Part shown: one piece after another, positions 1-6,327 of the stretch | Layout: each line of letters starts with the position of its first letter | Numbering within the stretch: the first letter of the stretch is position 1 | From: an uncultured Cellvibrio sp. | GTDB taxonomy: Bacteria > Pseudomonadota > Gammaproteobacteria > Pseudomonadales > Cellvibrionaceae | NCBI GenBank assembly: GCA_946482385.1 | Contig: CAMLRI010000138.1 | Span: forward strand, 1-6,327 | DNA: 6,327 bases | Direction of reading: 5' to 3' | The notes under the pieces: model-generated | What the model was told of the DNA's origin: nothing | Seen by the model: the letters and a program-made list of their open reading frames with translations, nothing else | Databases searched by the model: none | Position numbers and translations under genes: made by a program

Positions 1-547
<547 letters not shown>

Positions 548-562
548 ATGGGTAACAAGTGG

Positions 563-3052
563 CTAAAAAGGAAGGGTTAGGCTGCTGTCCACTTTAAGCA
601 GCTCCCGTTTGAATAAGAGTTGGATTTTTTCCAGGGTTTCCTGGTTTTCCGCCTCGAAGCGCAGGGTGAGCGCCGGCGAGGTGTTGGAGGCGCGCACCAG
701 GCCCCAGCCTTTGGGGAAATCCACCCGCAGGCCGTCAATACTGGTGATGGCGCCGTTCTGGAAATCGCCCTGGCGCCCAAGCTTGTCGATCAGGGCAAAT
801 TTGTCGCTGTCGCTGCTGGGAATTTTCAATTCCGGGGTGCTGACCATGGGCGGTAAGCTGGCGAAGATGTCGTCGATCTTCTGGTCGCGCAGGGTGATGA
901 TTTCCAGCAGTCGCGCCATGGCGTAAAGGCCATCGTCAAAGCCGTACCAGCGGTCTTTGATAAAAATGTGGCCGGAGTATTCGCCGCCGATAAGCGCGCC
1001 GGTTTCGACCATTTTGGCCTTCATGGGCGAGTGGCCGGTTTTCCACATGATCGGCCGGCCGCCGTAGCTGCTGATCACCTGGTTGAGCTGGCGTGAACAC
1101 TTCACATCGAAGAGCACATCGGCGCCCGGGTGGCGCGCCAGTATGTCGCGGGCAAACAGCATCAGCATCCGGTCTGGCCAGATGATGTCGCCCCTGGGGG
1201 TGACAACCACCAGGCGGTCGCCGTCACCGTCGAAGGCCACGCCCATATCGGCGCCCACCTCCTGCACCTTGGCGATGAGCGCACTGAGGTTTTGCTCCTC
1301 GGTGGGGTCGGGATTGTGGTTGGGGAACTCGCCGTCCAGGTCGCAGAACAGCGGGGTCACATCGCAGCCCAGCTCCTCGAACAGGCGCGGTGCCACCAGG
1401 CCGGGCACGGCGTTGCCGGCGTCTACCACCAGGCTGACATTGCCCGCCAGGGCCACGTCGGAAAAGATGCGGTCGATATAGGCCGGCACCATATCGCGCT
1501 GGCTCTCCTGGCCGGCGCCCTGGTGCAAGCGCTGGCCGATAATGCGCGAGCGCAGCTCCAGCACTGCCTCGTCGGCCAGGGCTTCACTGTTCATCACCAC
1601 TTTGAAGCCGTTGTATTCCTTGGGGTTGTGGCTGGCGGTGACCATCACCCCGCTGTGGCTATCGTCGCAGTGGAAGCTGGCGAAATAGAGCACCGGGGTG
1701 GGCACCAGGCCGAGGTTGATCACATTGCAGCCGGATTTGAGTATGCCTTTGATGAGCGCGGCGGTGAGCGCCTCGCTGTGGCTGCGGCCGTCGCGCGCCA
1801 CCAGCAGGCTGGTTTCGCCCTGGTCGAGGGCTTCGCTGCCAATGGCCTGGCCCAGTTGCATGGCCAGCTCCGGGGTGATTTGGCTGCCGACCAGGCCGCG
1901 GATATCGTAGGAGCGGAAAATCTCCCGCGGTATTTGCTCCTCCAGTTGCGCCTGGCTGGTCACCTGGCGGGCGCTACTGCGCTTGCCCTCGCCCAGGCCG
2001 AGCACGTCTTCATCCTCGCCAATCATGGCGATATCGAGAATATCCTGCTTCTGGAACAGGGGGTTGGCCAGGCCATCGCCACCCGCTTGGGGTTTGTTGA
2101 TGGTGACCAGTTCATCCAGGGATGGCTCCACCGGGCCGCGGTAGCGGTGTTGTTGGCTGGTATGGCGCTTGTGGATCAACCAGGCCATCGCCAGCAACAC
2201 CAGGGCAATCAATGCGCTCAAGCCAAGCCAGGCCAGGGGCAGTTCGCGCGCCATCTCGATCATGCTGGCGGAGGGGGTGAATTTTACCTGCAGGTAGCTG
2301 TTTGCCACGGGCAACTGGGCGTACTGGCCGGGGATGCCGCTGCCCTGGCGCTCTACTACCAGGGGCGCGCTGCCGGGGAAATATTGCACCAGTTGATATT
2401 CACCCAGGTCGCTGCCGCCGGTGTTAAACACCTGGATCAGCTCGCTGGCATCGAGCATCAGCAGCAGGCTGCCCAATGGCTCTGTCTCGGCGCTGGCGGC
2501 TATGGGCACTGCCCAGTTGATTTGCCAGCGGTTGTTGACGTTGACCAGCTCTGGCTGGTTGTTGGCCCTTTCCTCCGCGCGGCGGATCAAATCCAATTCC
2601 GCGTAGCGGATGGGGAATTCCGCCTCCCGCTCCAGCTGGGCGCCGCCCTTGGGATAGAGGCGCAGGTTGAGGGCGCCGGGCAGGGCGCGCAGCCATTGGC
2701 GGATTAGCGCCTGGCGGGTTTCTTCGTTATTGCTGGGGTGGTCGGGGCTGAGGCTATCGACAAAATCCGGGTTGCTGGCCAGGCGTTGCATGGTTTCCGC
2801 CTGGGTTTGCAGATAGTTTTGCACCAGCTGGCGGCGGTTGTCGGCCTCTTGCTGGGTGAGCTGGGTCAGGCGCTGCTGCTGCTTTTCCAGCACCAGGCGG
2901 CCGTGGAATTGCCAGCTCAGCAGGGCGGCCAGCAACAGTGCCAGGGCACAGAGCCCCAGGAGTTGTTTGCGCTCCTGGGCGGCTTGGCGCTTGGCAGCTT
3001 CCTGGGCGCGTTGGGCGCGGGTTTCGCCCTTGTGCTCGGTGTGTCTATCCAC
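563..3052 (-). CDS. algC: Phosphomannomutase/phosphoglucomutase, long membrane-anchored form
   Basis: An 829-residue protein, against about 460 for the soluble enzyme. The C-terminal part (from about residue 375) is a complete alpha-D-phosphohexomutase that interconverts mannose or glucose 1- and 6-phosphates for alginate, LPS and other glycan precursors. Key residues are present: phosphoserine loop TASHNP (Ser474), metal loop DGDGDR (Asp608, Asp610, Asp612), sugar loop GGEYSGH (Glu691, Ser693) and phosphate loop RASNTSP (787-793). The N-terminal part has a basic helix (8-29), a membrane segment (about 31-48), a Gln-rich likely coiled coil (54-92), a probable periplasmic Cache-like domain (to about 270), a second membrane segment (272-293) and an acidic linker (345-356). 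The start is GTG at 3050-3052, chosen because a good AAAGGTGA lies just upstream. The gene follows coaBC by 23 bp and precedes argB by 26 bp. The mutase assignment is firm; the sensor role is inference. Confidence 0.96.
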   Translation of the reverse strand: MDRHTEHKGETRAQRAQEAAKRQAAQERKQLLGLCALALLLAALLSWQFHGRLVLEKQQQRLTQLTQQEADNRRQLVQNYLQTQAETMQRLASNPDFVDSLSPDHPSNNEETRQALIRQWLRALPGALNLRLYPKGGAQLEREAEFPIRYAELDLIRRAEERANNQPELVNVNNRWQINWAVPIAASAETEPLGSLLLMLDASELIQVFNTGGSDLGEYQLVQYFPGSAPLVVERQGSGIPGQYAQLPVANSYLQVKFTPSASMIEMARELPLAWLGLSALIALVLLAMAWLIHKRHTSQQHRYRGPVEPSLDELVTINKPQAGGDGLANPLFQKQDILDIAMIGEDEDVLGLGEGKRSSARQVTSQAQLEEQIPREIFRSYDIRGLVGSQITPELAMQLGQAIGSEALDQGETSLLVARDGRSHSEALTAALIKGILKSGCNVINLGLVPTPVLYFASFHCDDSHSGVMVTASHNPKEYNGFKVVMNSEALADEAVLELRSRIIGQRLHQGAGQESQRDMVPAYIDRIFSDVALAGNVSLVVDAGNAVPGLVAPRLFEELGCDVTPLFCDLDGEFPNHNPDPTEEQNLSALIAKVQEVGADMGVAFDGDGDRLVVVTPRGDIIWPDRMLMLFARDILARHPGADVLFDVKCSRQLNQVISSYGGRPIMWKTGHSPMKAKMVETGALIGGEYSGHIFIKDRWYGFDDGLYAMARLLEIITLRDQKIDDIFASLPPMVSTPELKIPSSDSDKFALIDKLGRQGDFQNGAITSIDGLRVDFPKGWGLVRASNTSPALTLRFEAENQETLEKIQLLFKRELLKVDSSLTLPF

Positions 3053-3059
3053 GGGTCAG

Positions 3060-3068
3060 TCACCTTTT
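3060..3068 (-). promoter_or_regulatory. Ribosome binding site deciding the GTG start of algC
   Basis: The minus strand reads AAAAGGTGA, followed by 7 bases and then GTG at 3050-3052. This strong Shine-Dalgarno match supports the non-ATG start and therefore the full 829-residue form. I found no comparable site ahead of an internal start near the mutase domain. Confidence 0.75.
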
Positions 3069-3075
3069 GCTGTTG

Positions 3076-4293
3076 TTATGGGTTGGGGGCCTGGCTCAGG
3101 CGGGCGGCCAGCAGGGCGATCAATTCCCGCGCCAGCTGGCTTTTGCTGCGCTGGCTGAGGGCTTGCTCGCCGGCGGCATCTACCAGGGTGACGGCATTGT
3201 CGTCGCTATTAAAACCTATACCCGCCTGGGCGATGTTGTTGGCGATCACCAGATCCAGTTTTTTATTGGCCAGCTTGCGCCGCGCGTAGTCGAGCAGGTG
3301 TTCGCTTTCGGCGGCGAAGCCCACGGTGTAGGGGCGCTCGGCCAGGCTGGCAATGCGCGCCACTATATCGGGGTTTTTAACCAGCTCCAGGGTTAGCTGG
3401 TCGCCCGCACCTTTTTTGATCTTGTGGGCGGCCACCTGGGCCGGGCGGTAATCGGCTACGGCGGCGGCGGCGATAAACAGGTCGCAGCCGGGAGCCTGGG
3501 CCAGGCTGGCGGCGAGCATCTCCTCGGCGCTGGTAACATCCACCCGGGTTACCCGCGCCGGGCAGGGCAGCTGGGTGGGGCCGCTGATCAGGATGGTCTG
3601 CGCCCCCGCTTCGGCGGCGGCCTCGGCCAGGGCGTAGCCCATCTTGCCCGAGCTGTGGTTGCTGATGTAGCGCACCGGGTCTATGGCTTCGCGGGTGGGG
3701 CCGGCGGTGATCACCACTTTTTTACCGGCCAGCAGGCCGCTGCTGAATAAACCGGCGGCGGCCTCTACCAGCTGCTCCGGCTCCAGCATTCGCCCCGGGC
3801 CTATATCGCCACAGGCCTGGATACCCTCGGCGGGGCCGAACAGGGCGATCTGGCGCTGGCGCAGGGTTTGGACGTTGGCCTGGGTGCTGGCATTGCGCCA
3901 CATGCCCTGGTTCATGGCCGGCGCCAGGGCGATGGGGGCAGCGGTGGCCAGGCAGATGCTGCTGAGCAGGTCGTTGGCCAGGCCCTGGGCCAGGCGCGCG
4001 ATAAAGTCGGCGCTGGCGGGGGCGATCAACACCAGATCCGCCCAGCGCGCCAGCTGGATATGGCCCATACCCGCCTCGGCCTCAGGGTCGAGCAGCTGGG
4101 TGTGCACCGGGTTGCCCGACAGCGCCTGGAGGGTGAGCGGGGTAATAAATTCCTGGGCGGCGGGGGTCATCACCACCTGCACCCGGGCGCCGGCATCCTG
4201 CAGGCGGCGCACCAGCTCGGCACTTTTGTAGGCAGCTATGCCGCCGGTAACGCCGAGCAATATCTGTTTATTGTGCAGGGAGAGTAGGGCCAT
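3076..4293 (-). CDS. coaBC: Bifunctional phosphopantothenoylcysteine decarboxylase / phosphopantothenate-cysteine ligase
   Basis: A 405-residue cytoplasmic protein that couples 4'-phosphopantothenate to cysteine using CTP (CoaB) and then decarboxylates the product to 4'-phosphopantetheine (CoaC, an FMN enzyme), two successive steps of coenzyme A synthesis. The CoaC half (about 1-190) has the flavin-binding start GVTGGIAAYKSAEL, catalytic His78 in GHIQLARWAD, PAMNQGMW with Asn128, and the substrate flap ACGDIGPGRM with Cys161. The CoaB half (about 190-400) has TAGPTREAIDPVRYISN with Asn212, NHSSGKMG, AAAVADYRP and the KIKK motif with Lys291. Length and residues match the E. coli enzyme (Dfp). 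The ATG at 4291-4293 fits the family N-terminus, but its Shine-Dalgarno is weak (GTGAAAA, CCCT, ATG). It is first in the operon with algC and argB and divergent from radC. The usual downstream partner dut is missing. Confidence 0.97.
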   Translation of the reverse strand: MALLSLHNKQILLGVTGGIAAYKSAELVRRLQDAGARVQVVMTPAAQEFITPLTLQALSGNPVHTQLLDPEAEAGMGHIQLARWADLVLIAPASADFIARLAQGLANDLLSSICLATAAPIALAPAMNQGMWRNASTQANVQTLRQRQIALFGPAEGIQACGDIGPGRMLEPEQLVEAAAGLFSSGLLAGKKVVITAGPTREAIDPVRYISNHSSGKMGYALAEAAAEAGAQTILISGPTQLPCPARVTRVDVTSAEEMLAASLAQAPGCDLFIAAAAVADYRPAQVAAHKIKKGAGDQLTLELVKNPDIVARIASLAERPYTVGFAAESEHLLDYARRKLANKKLDLVIANNIAQAGIGFNSDDNAVTLVDAAGEQALSQRSKSQLARELIALLAARLSQAPNP

Positions 4294-4299
4294 AGGGTT

Positions 4300-4346
4300 T
4301 TCACAAGGGCTGGTTTTTTCACAAAGGCCAGGGCTTCACAAAGGCC
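4300..4346. repeat. Three tandem-spaced direct repeats, consensus TTCACAAAGGCC
   Basis: Copies start at 4300 (TTCACAAGGGC), 4318 (TTCACAAAGGCC) and 4335 (TTCACAAAGGCC), at spacings of 18 and 17 bp. Read toward coaBC the unit is GGCCTTTGTGAA. The array ends 7 bp before the coaBC ATG (6 bases between) and would lie in the 5' leader of its mRNA. The last two copies are identical over 12 bases. They may be protein-binding sites, a leader-RNA element or a small local duplication. Confidence 0.75.
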
Positions 4347-4404
4347 GGGGCCGTTGCCCGGGCGAGTATCAAGCCTAGCGTCTTTTGGCCGGATTTTCCC
4401 TGCG

Positions 4405-4420
4405 AAGTGATTAACCACTT
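4405..4420. repeat. Operator-like 16-bp imperfect palindrome
   Basis: AAGTGATTAACCACTT is its own reverse complement except for one base pair (A4410 against C4415), centred on TTAA. Its place in the middle of the divergent region suits a regulator site, but no regulator is known from this window, and one such palindrome could arise by chance. Confidence 0.4.
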
Positions 4421-4479
4421 ACGCCGGGGCGCAGCGAATCCGCCGGGCTGGCCAGAGGCGGGCCTTGACGTAGGGGCGC

Positions 4480-4485
4480 TAAGAT
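4480..4485 (+). promoter_or_regulatory. Possible -10 element for radC
   Basis: GCTAAGAT contains TAAGAT, which matches four of six bases of the sigma70 -10 and lies about 77 bases before the radC ATG. The nearby TTGACG at 4465-4470 looks like a -35 but is only 9 bp from it, too close to pair; paired instead with TACCAT at 4485-4490 the spacer would be 14 bp. The promoter is therefore tentative. Confidence 0.25.
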
Positions 4486-4506
4486 ACCATTCTTGCCCGG
4501 CTTTCT

Positions 4507-4529
4507 GTATGGCGATACTGCCGCCATAC
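4507..4529. repeat. Inverted repeat (8-bp arms, 7-base loop) in the radC leader
   Basis: GTATGGCG at 4507-4514 and CGCCATAC at 4522-4529 are perfect reverse complements around a 7-base loop. It ends 20 bases before the radC Shine-Dalgarno. No T-run follows on either strand, so it does not look like an intrinsic terminator; it could be a leader hairpin or an operator. Confidence 0.5.
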
Positions 4530-4549
4530 CTATCCCATCATCTATTAGC

Positions 4550-4554
4550 AAGGA
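4550..4554 (+). promoter_or_regulatory. Ribosome binding site deciding the radC start
   Basis: AAGGA followed by 7 bases and ATG at 4562-4564. This favours the 223-residue product over an in-frame ATG at 4493, which would add 23 residues not typical of RadC and would read through the hairpin. Confidence 0.75.
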
Positions 4555-4561
4555 ATTGGCT

Positions 4562-5233
4562 ATGTCGATTGCCCAGTGGCCGGCGTCTGAACGCCCGCGC
4601 GAAAAACTACTCACCCAGGGGCCCAGCGCCCTCTCCGATGCTGAATTGCTCGCCATCTTCCTGCGCATTGGCTGCGCCGGAAAATCCGCGGTAGACCTGG
4701 CGCGGGAACTGCTCAGCCAATACGGCGGCCTGAGGCCACTGCTGGAATCCAGCCAGGCGGAATTCTGCCGCGGCCTGGGCCTGGGGGCGGCCAAATACGC
4801 CCAATTGCAGGCCGTGTTGGAAATGGCCCGCCGCCACCTCTCCGCCAGCATGCAGGCGGGCGACCTGCTCAGTAGCCCGCACCTGGTACGCGATTACCTG
4901 CGCGCCCAGCTGCGCCACCGCCAGCGGGAGCTGTTTGCGGTGCTGTGGCTGGATAACCAAAACCGCCTGATTGCCTACGAGGAGCTATTCCAGGGCACCA
5001 TCGACGGCGCCAGCGTTTACCCGCGCGAGGTGGTGAAACAGGCCCTGGCGCGCAATGCCGCTGCGGTGATCCTCGCCCACAACCATCCCTCGGGTGTAGC
5101 CGAACCCAGCCAGGCCGATGAGCGCCTGACCCGTCGCCTGCAAGCGGCCCTGGAATTGGTGGATATACGGGTGCTGGACCACCTGGTGGTGGGGGAGGGG
5201 GAGATAGTGTCTTTTGCTGAGCGGGGGCTGTAG
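4562..5233 (+). CDS. radC: RadC family JAMM/MPN-domain protein
   Basis: A 223-residue protein, the same size as E. coli RadC (about 222). It opens with the family signature [12 protein letters not shown], then [17 protein letters not shown] and a helix-hairpin-helix-like region (about 15-95; [14 protein letters not shown]). The C-terminal JAMM/MPN metal-site domain follows (about 100-223): [19 protein letters not shown], then HNHPSG with His173 and His175, and Ser183 and Asp186 completing the HxH...S..D pattern; a glutamate at 140 or 141 fits the remaining conserved acid. The family resembles metal-dependent deubiquitinase-like folds, but its biochemical role is unsettled: the early claim of a role in DNA repair in E. 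coli was traced to a recG allele. The start at 4562 is chosen for its AAGGA and family alignment. It is divergent from coaBC and convergent with the next gene. Confidence 0.96.
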   Translation: MSIAQWPASERPREKLLTQGPSALSDAELLAIFLRIGCAGKSAVDLARELLSQYGGLRPLLESSQAEFCRGLGLGAAKYAQLQAVLEMARRHLSASMQAGDLLSSPHLVRDYLRAQLRHRQRELFAVLWLDNQNRLIAYEELFQGTIDGASVYPREVVKQALARNAAAVILAHNHPSGVAEPSQADERLTRRLQAALELVDIRVLDHLVVGEGEIVSFAERGL

Positions 5234-5253
5234 TAAAGCGCGCCGGTGGGGGG

Positions 5254-6114
5254 CTAGTAGAGTTCTTGTAACACCAGTACCCGCCGCTGGTGTTTATCCA
5301 GCTCCTCCTGGCCGCGGCGGAAGGCGGGGATGCTCATCAGCAGCTGGTCGAAACTGCCATCGGCTATGGCGATCTTTAACCCCTGCTCAATGCGCTCGGC
5401 CAGGGCGGTATTGTCTTTGCGCACAAAAAAGTAAAAGGGCGCGCGGTAGTGCAGCATCAGCTTTTGCTCGACGGCGATGTTCATATGTTTGTGCTGCTCG
5501 TAGTCGTCCCAGGCCTCAAACAGGCCTCGGGGAAAGGCGTCGAAGCGATTGGCGGCGAGCATCTTGAACAGCGACTCGTAATAAATAGAGGTGACTATGG
5601 TGAAGCCGTTGTTCTGCAGCAGGCGGGCATCCGGCCAATGGCCGCCGGTACCTATGCGCAACGCGCGCAGCTGCTCCAGGTTGTGGATCTGGTTGAAGCG
5701 CGCCTGGGTGCCCTTGCGGATCAGCAGCACCCGGTAGTCGCTCAGCTCGCGCAGCAGGGAAATGGGCACGTAGCGTAAATCCTGCTCCCGCTCGGCGCTG
5801 GTGCTGGTCCACACCAGGTCTATGCCGTCGTTGGTTTTAAGCTTGGTGAGTATGCGCGCCGAGGACAGGGCCCGGGGGTAGTATTCGGTCACAAAAGGCC
5901 CGTGGCTGGCCTCGGTTTTTTGCAGCGCCAGGTTCAGCAGCGGGTAAAAGAAATTGCTGTCGGCCATGGTGGCTATATCGCGGGTGGGCACGACCACCCG
6001 CAGCACATCGGGTGTCGCAAGTACCTTGGGCGCCGCATTGGCTGTTACCAGGGCGGGGCTGAGCACCTGGATCAGGATTAAGCCAAGCAGGAGGAGCCTG
6101 AAACTGCTGCGCAT
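5254..6114 (-). CDS. Exported periplasmic solute-binding-like protein (type 2 periplasmic-binding fold)
   Basis: A 286-residue protein with a clear Sec signal peptide: MRSSFR, a hydrophobic core LLLLGLILIQVLS, and a likely signal peptidase I site after ANA at residues 25-27; there is no lipobox cysteine. The mature part looks like the SBP_bac_3-like, type 2 periplasmic-binding fold: a first strand LRVVVPTRD (38-46), then NDGIDLVWTSTSAERE (95-110), a hinge-like YRVLLIRKGT (127-136), LRALRIGTGGHWPDARLL (149-166) and YESLFKMLAANRFDAFPRG (179-197). The ligand is unknown. No permease or ATPase gene is adjacent, so it may be an orphan sensor, a partner of a distant transporter or signalling protein, or a binding protein with another role. 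The Shine-Dalgarno is weak, but the start gives a well-formed signal peptide. It converges on radC with a 20-bp gap. The fold is fairly sure, the function unknown. Confidence 0.85.
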   Translation of the reverse strand: MRSSFRLLLLGLILIQVLSPALVTANAAPKVLATPDVLRVVVPTRDIATMADSNFFYPLLNLALQKTEASHGPFVTEYYPRALSSARILTKLKTNDGIDLVWTSTSAEREQDLRYVPISLLRELSDYRVLLIRKGTQARFNQIHNLEQLRALRIGTGGHWPDARLLQNNGFTIVTSIYYESLFKMLAANRFDAFPRGLFEAWDDYEQHKHMNIAVEQKLMLHYRAPFYFFVRKDNTALAERIEQGLKIAIADGSFDQLLMSIPAFRRGQEELDKHQRRVLVLQELY

Positions 6115-6142
6115 GGGTTATTGGGCCGATTTAAGTCTGATG

Positions 6143-6171
6143 GTTATAAGTAGCAGTTTTTATTATGGCTA
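6143..6171 (-). promoter_or_regulatory. Possible sigma70 promoter of the periplasmic binding-like gene
   Basis: On the minus strand TAGCCA (6166-6171), a 17-bp spacer and TATAAC (6143-6148) give four and five matches to the sigma70 -35 and -10 hexamers. Transcription would begin near 6136, leaving a leader of about 22 bases before the ATG at 6112-6114. Confidence 0.5.
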
Positions 6172-6255
6172 CCACCGGTAGGAGCATAGCAGCTATAGCT
6201 GGGGATTTTGACTGGCTCCCCCCGCGAAAAATCCACCAGCCCCCGCCTTGGCAGT

Positions 6256-6271
6256 TTTTTTGGCCAAAAAA
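6256..6271. repeat. A/T-tract palindrome TTTTTTGGCCAAAAAA
   Basis: A perfect 16-bp palindrome preceded by one more T at 6255. It lies at about -47 to -62 relative to the start predicted from the -10 at 6306-6311. That is where an A/T-rich UP element would contact the RNA polymerase alpha subunits. A hairpin with a T-run terminator reading is possible on either strand but the stem is mostly A/T. Confidence 0.45.
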
Positions 6272-6282
6272 GCAGCTTCTCG

Positions 6283-6311
6283 TTGCTATTGCGGGGCTGT
6301 TTTGGTATAAA
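6283..6311 (+). promoter_or_regulatory. Strong-looking sigma70 promoter reading out of the window
   Basis: TTGCTA (6283-6288), exactly 17 bp, then TATAAA (6306-6311): four of six and five of six matches with ideal spacing, and A/T tracts upstream. The expected start is near 6318. The target gene lies beyond the right edge; ribosomal protein genes rpmB-rpmG are the likely candidates from conserved gene order. Confidence 0.6.
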
Positions 6312-6327
6312 ACGCGGCTCTTTGCGG

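Larger units (their letters stand above)
4294..4561. other. Divergent intergenic region between coaBC and radC
   Basis: This 268-bp region separates the divergent coaBC and radC starts and must hold both promoters. No conserved gene is visible; open frames crossing it look like chance extensions. It contains three direct repeats next to coaBC, a near-perfect 16-bp palindrome at 4405-4420, a possible radC -10 at 4480-4485 and an 8-bp inverted repeat in the radC leader, each listed separately. I could not place a convincing coaBC promoter. Confidence 0.8.
6115..6327. other. Divergent intergenic control region at the right edge
   Basis: A 213-bp non-coding stretch with a promoter on each strand. 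It also holds small palindromes at 6186-6200 (ATAGC, A, GCTAT overlapping AGCTATAGCT) and a T-run/GGCC/A-run palindrome at 6256-6271. No gene or tRNA is seen. In many gammaproteobacteria radC is followed by rpmB and rpmG, so the rightward promoter probably serves rpmB; this is inference because the window ends first. Confidence 0.7.

Noticed and set aside
2024..2026. Internal ATG (Met343) as the start of a short, soluble AlgC
   Set aside because: The nearest AGGA is 16 bases upstream, too far for a good Shine-Dalgarno, and a GTG at Val364 has none either. The GTG at 3050-3052 has a strong one.
1130..2707. A 525-codon open frame on the plus strand opposite algC
   Set aside because: It lies wholly antisense to the well-supported algC. 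Its product is a low-complexity Ala/Gly/His/Gln mixture with no recognisable domain, as expected from the complementary strand of GC-rich coding DNA.
4300..4346. CRP site or CRISPR reading of the TTCACAA repeats
   Set aside because: CRP sites need inverted TGTGA/TCACA halves 6 bp apart, whereas these are direct. For CRISPR the repeats and spacers are far too short.
4236..4418. A 60-codon minus-strand frame with a GTG start crossing the coaBC start
   Set aside because: There is no Shine-Dalgarno, the frame overlaps coaBC out of phase, and it is partly made of the direct repeats; it is not supported as a leader peptide.
4493..4561. Extended radC start at 4493
   Set aside because: It would add 23 residues not typical of RadC and lacks a ribosome binding site; the ATG at 4562 has AAGGA at the right distance.

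Overview
The window is chromosomal DNA from a GC-rich gammaproteobacterium. Gene content and order (radC divergent from coaBC, then algC and argB) match the radC/coaBC/dut/algC/argB neighbourhood of Pseudomonas and related Pseudomonadales/Cellvibrionales. The argB product has the N-terminal helix of the arginine-sensitive type, and algC encodes the long membrane-anchored form, as annotated in Pseudomonas. I cannot name a genus from sequence alone. Codon use and base composition look even across the window, with no sign of phage, insertion sequence, CRISPR or tRNA.

Layout. Positions 1-4293 hold a tight minus-strand run read coaBC -> algC -> argB, with gaps of 23 and 26 bp, so probably one operon; argB runs off the left edge. 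Positions 4294-4561 are a divergent intergenic region with three direct repeats next to coaBC, a near-perfect palindrome and a hairpin in the radC leader. radC (4562-5233) is on the plus strand. It meets, tail to tail across 20 bp, a minus-strand gene for an exported periplasmic binding-protein-like product (5254-6114). Positions 6115-6327 are a second divergent control region: a plausible minus-strand promoter for the exported protein, and a good sigma70-type promoter firing rightward out of the window, probably toward rpmB-rpmG, which follow radC in many gammaproteobacteria.

Functions. coaBC makes 4'-phosphopantetheine for coenzyme A. algC interconverts hexose 1- and 6-phosphates for exopolysaccharide and LPS precursors. 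argB carries out the second step of arginine synthesis. radC is a JAMM/MPN-fold protein of unsettled function. These are mostly ordinary housekeeping genes. The points worth a second look are the membrane-anchored, probably periplasm-sensing N-terminal half of AlgC, the absence of dut between coaBC and algC, the iterated repeats ahead of coaBC, and the orphan binding protein inserted after radC. I did not find a clearly new multi-gene system.
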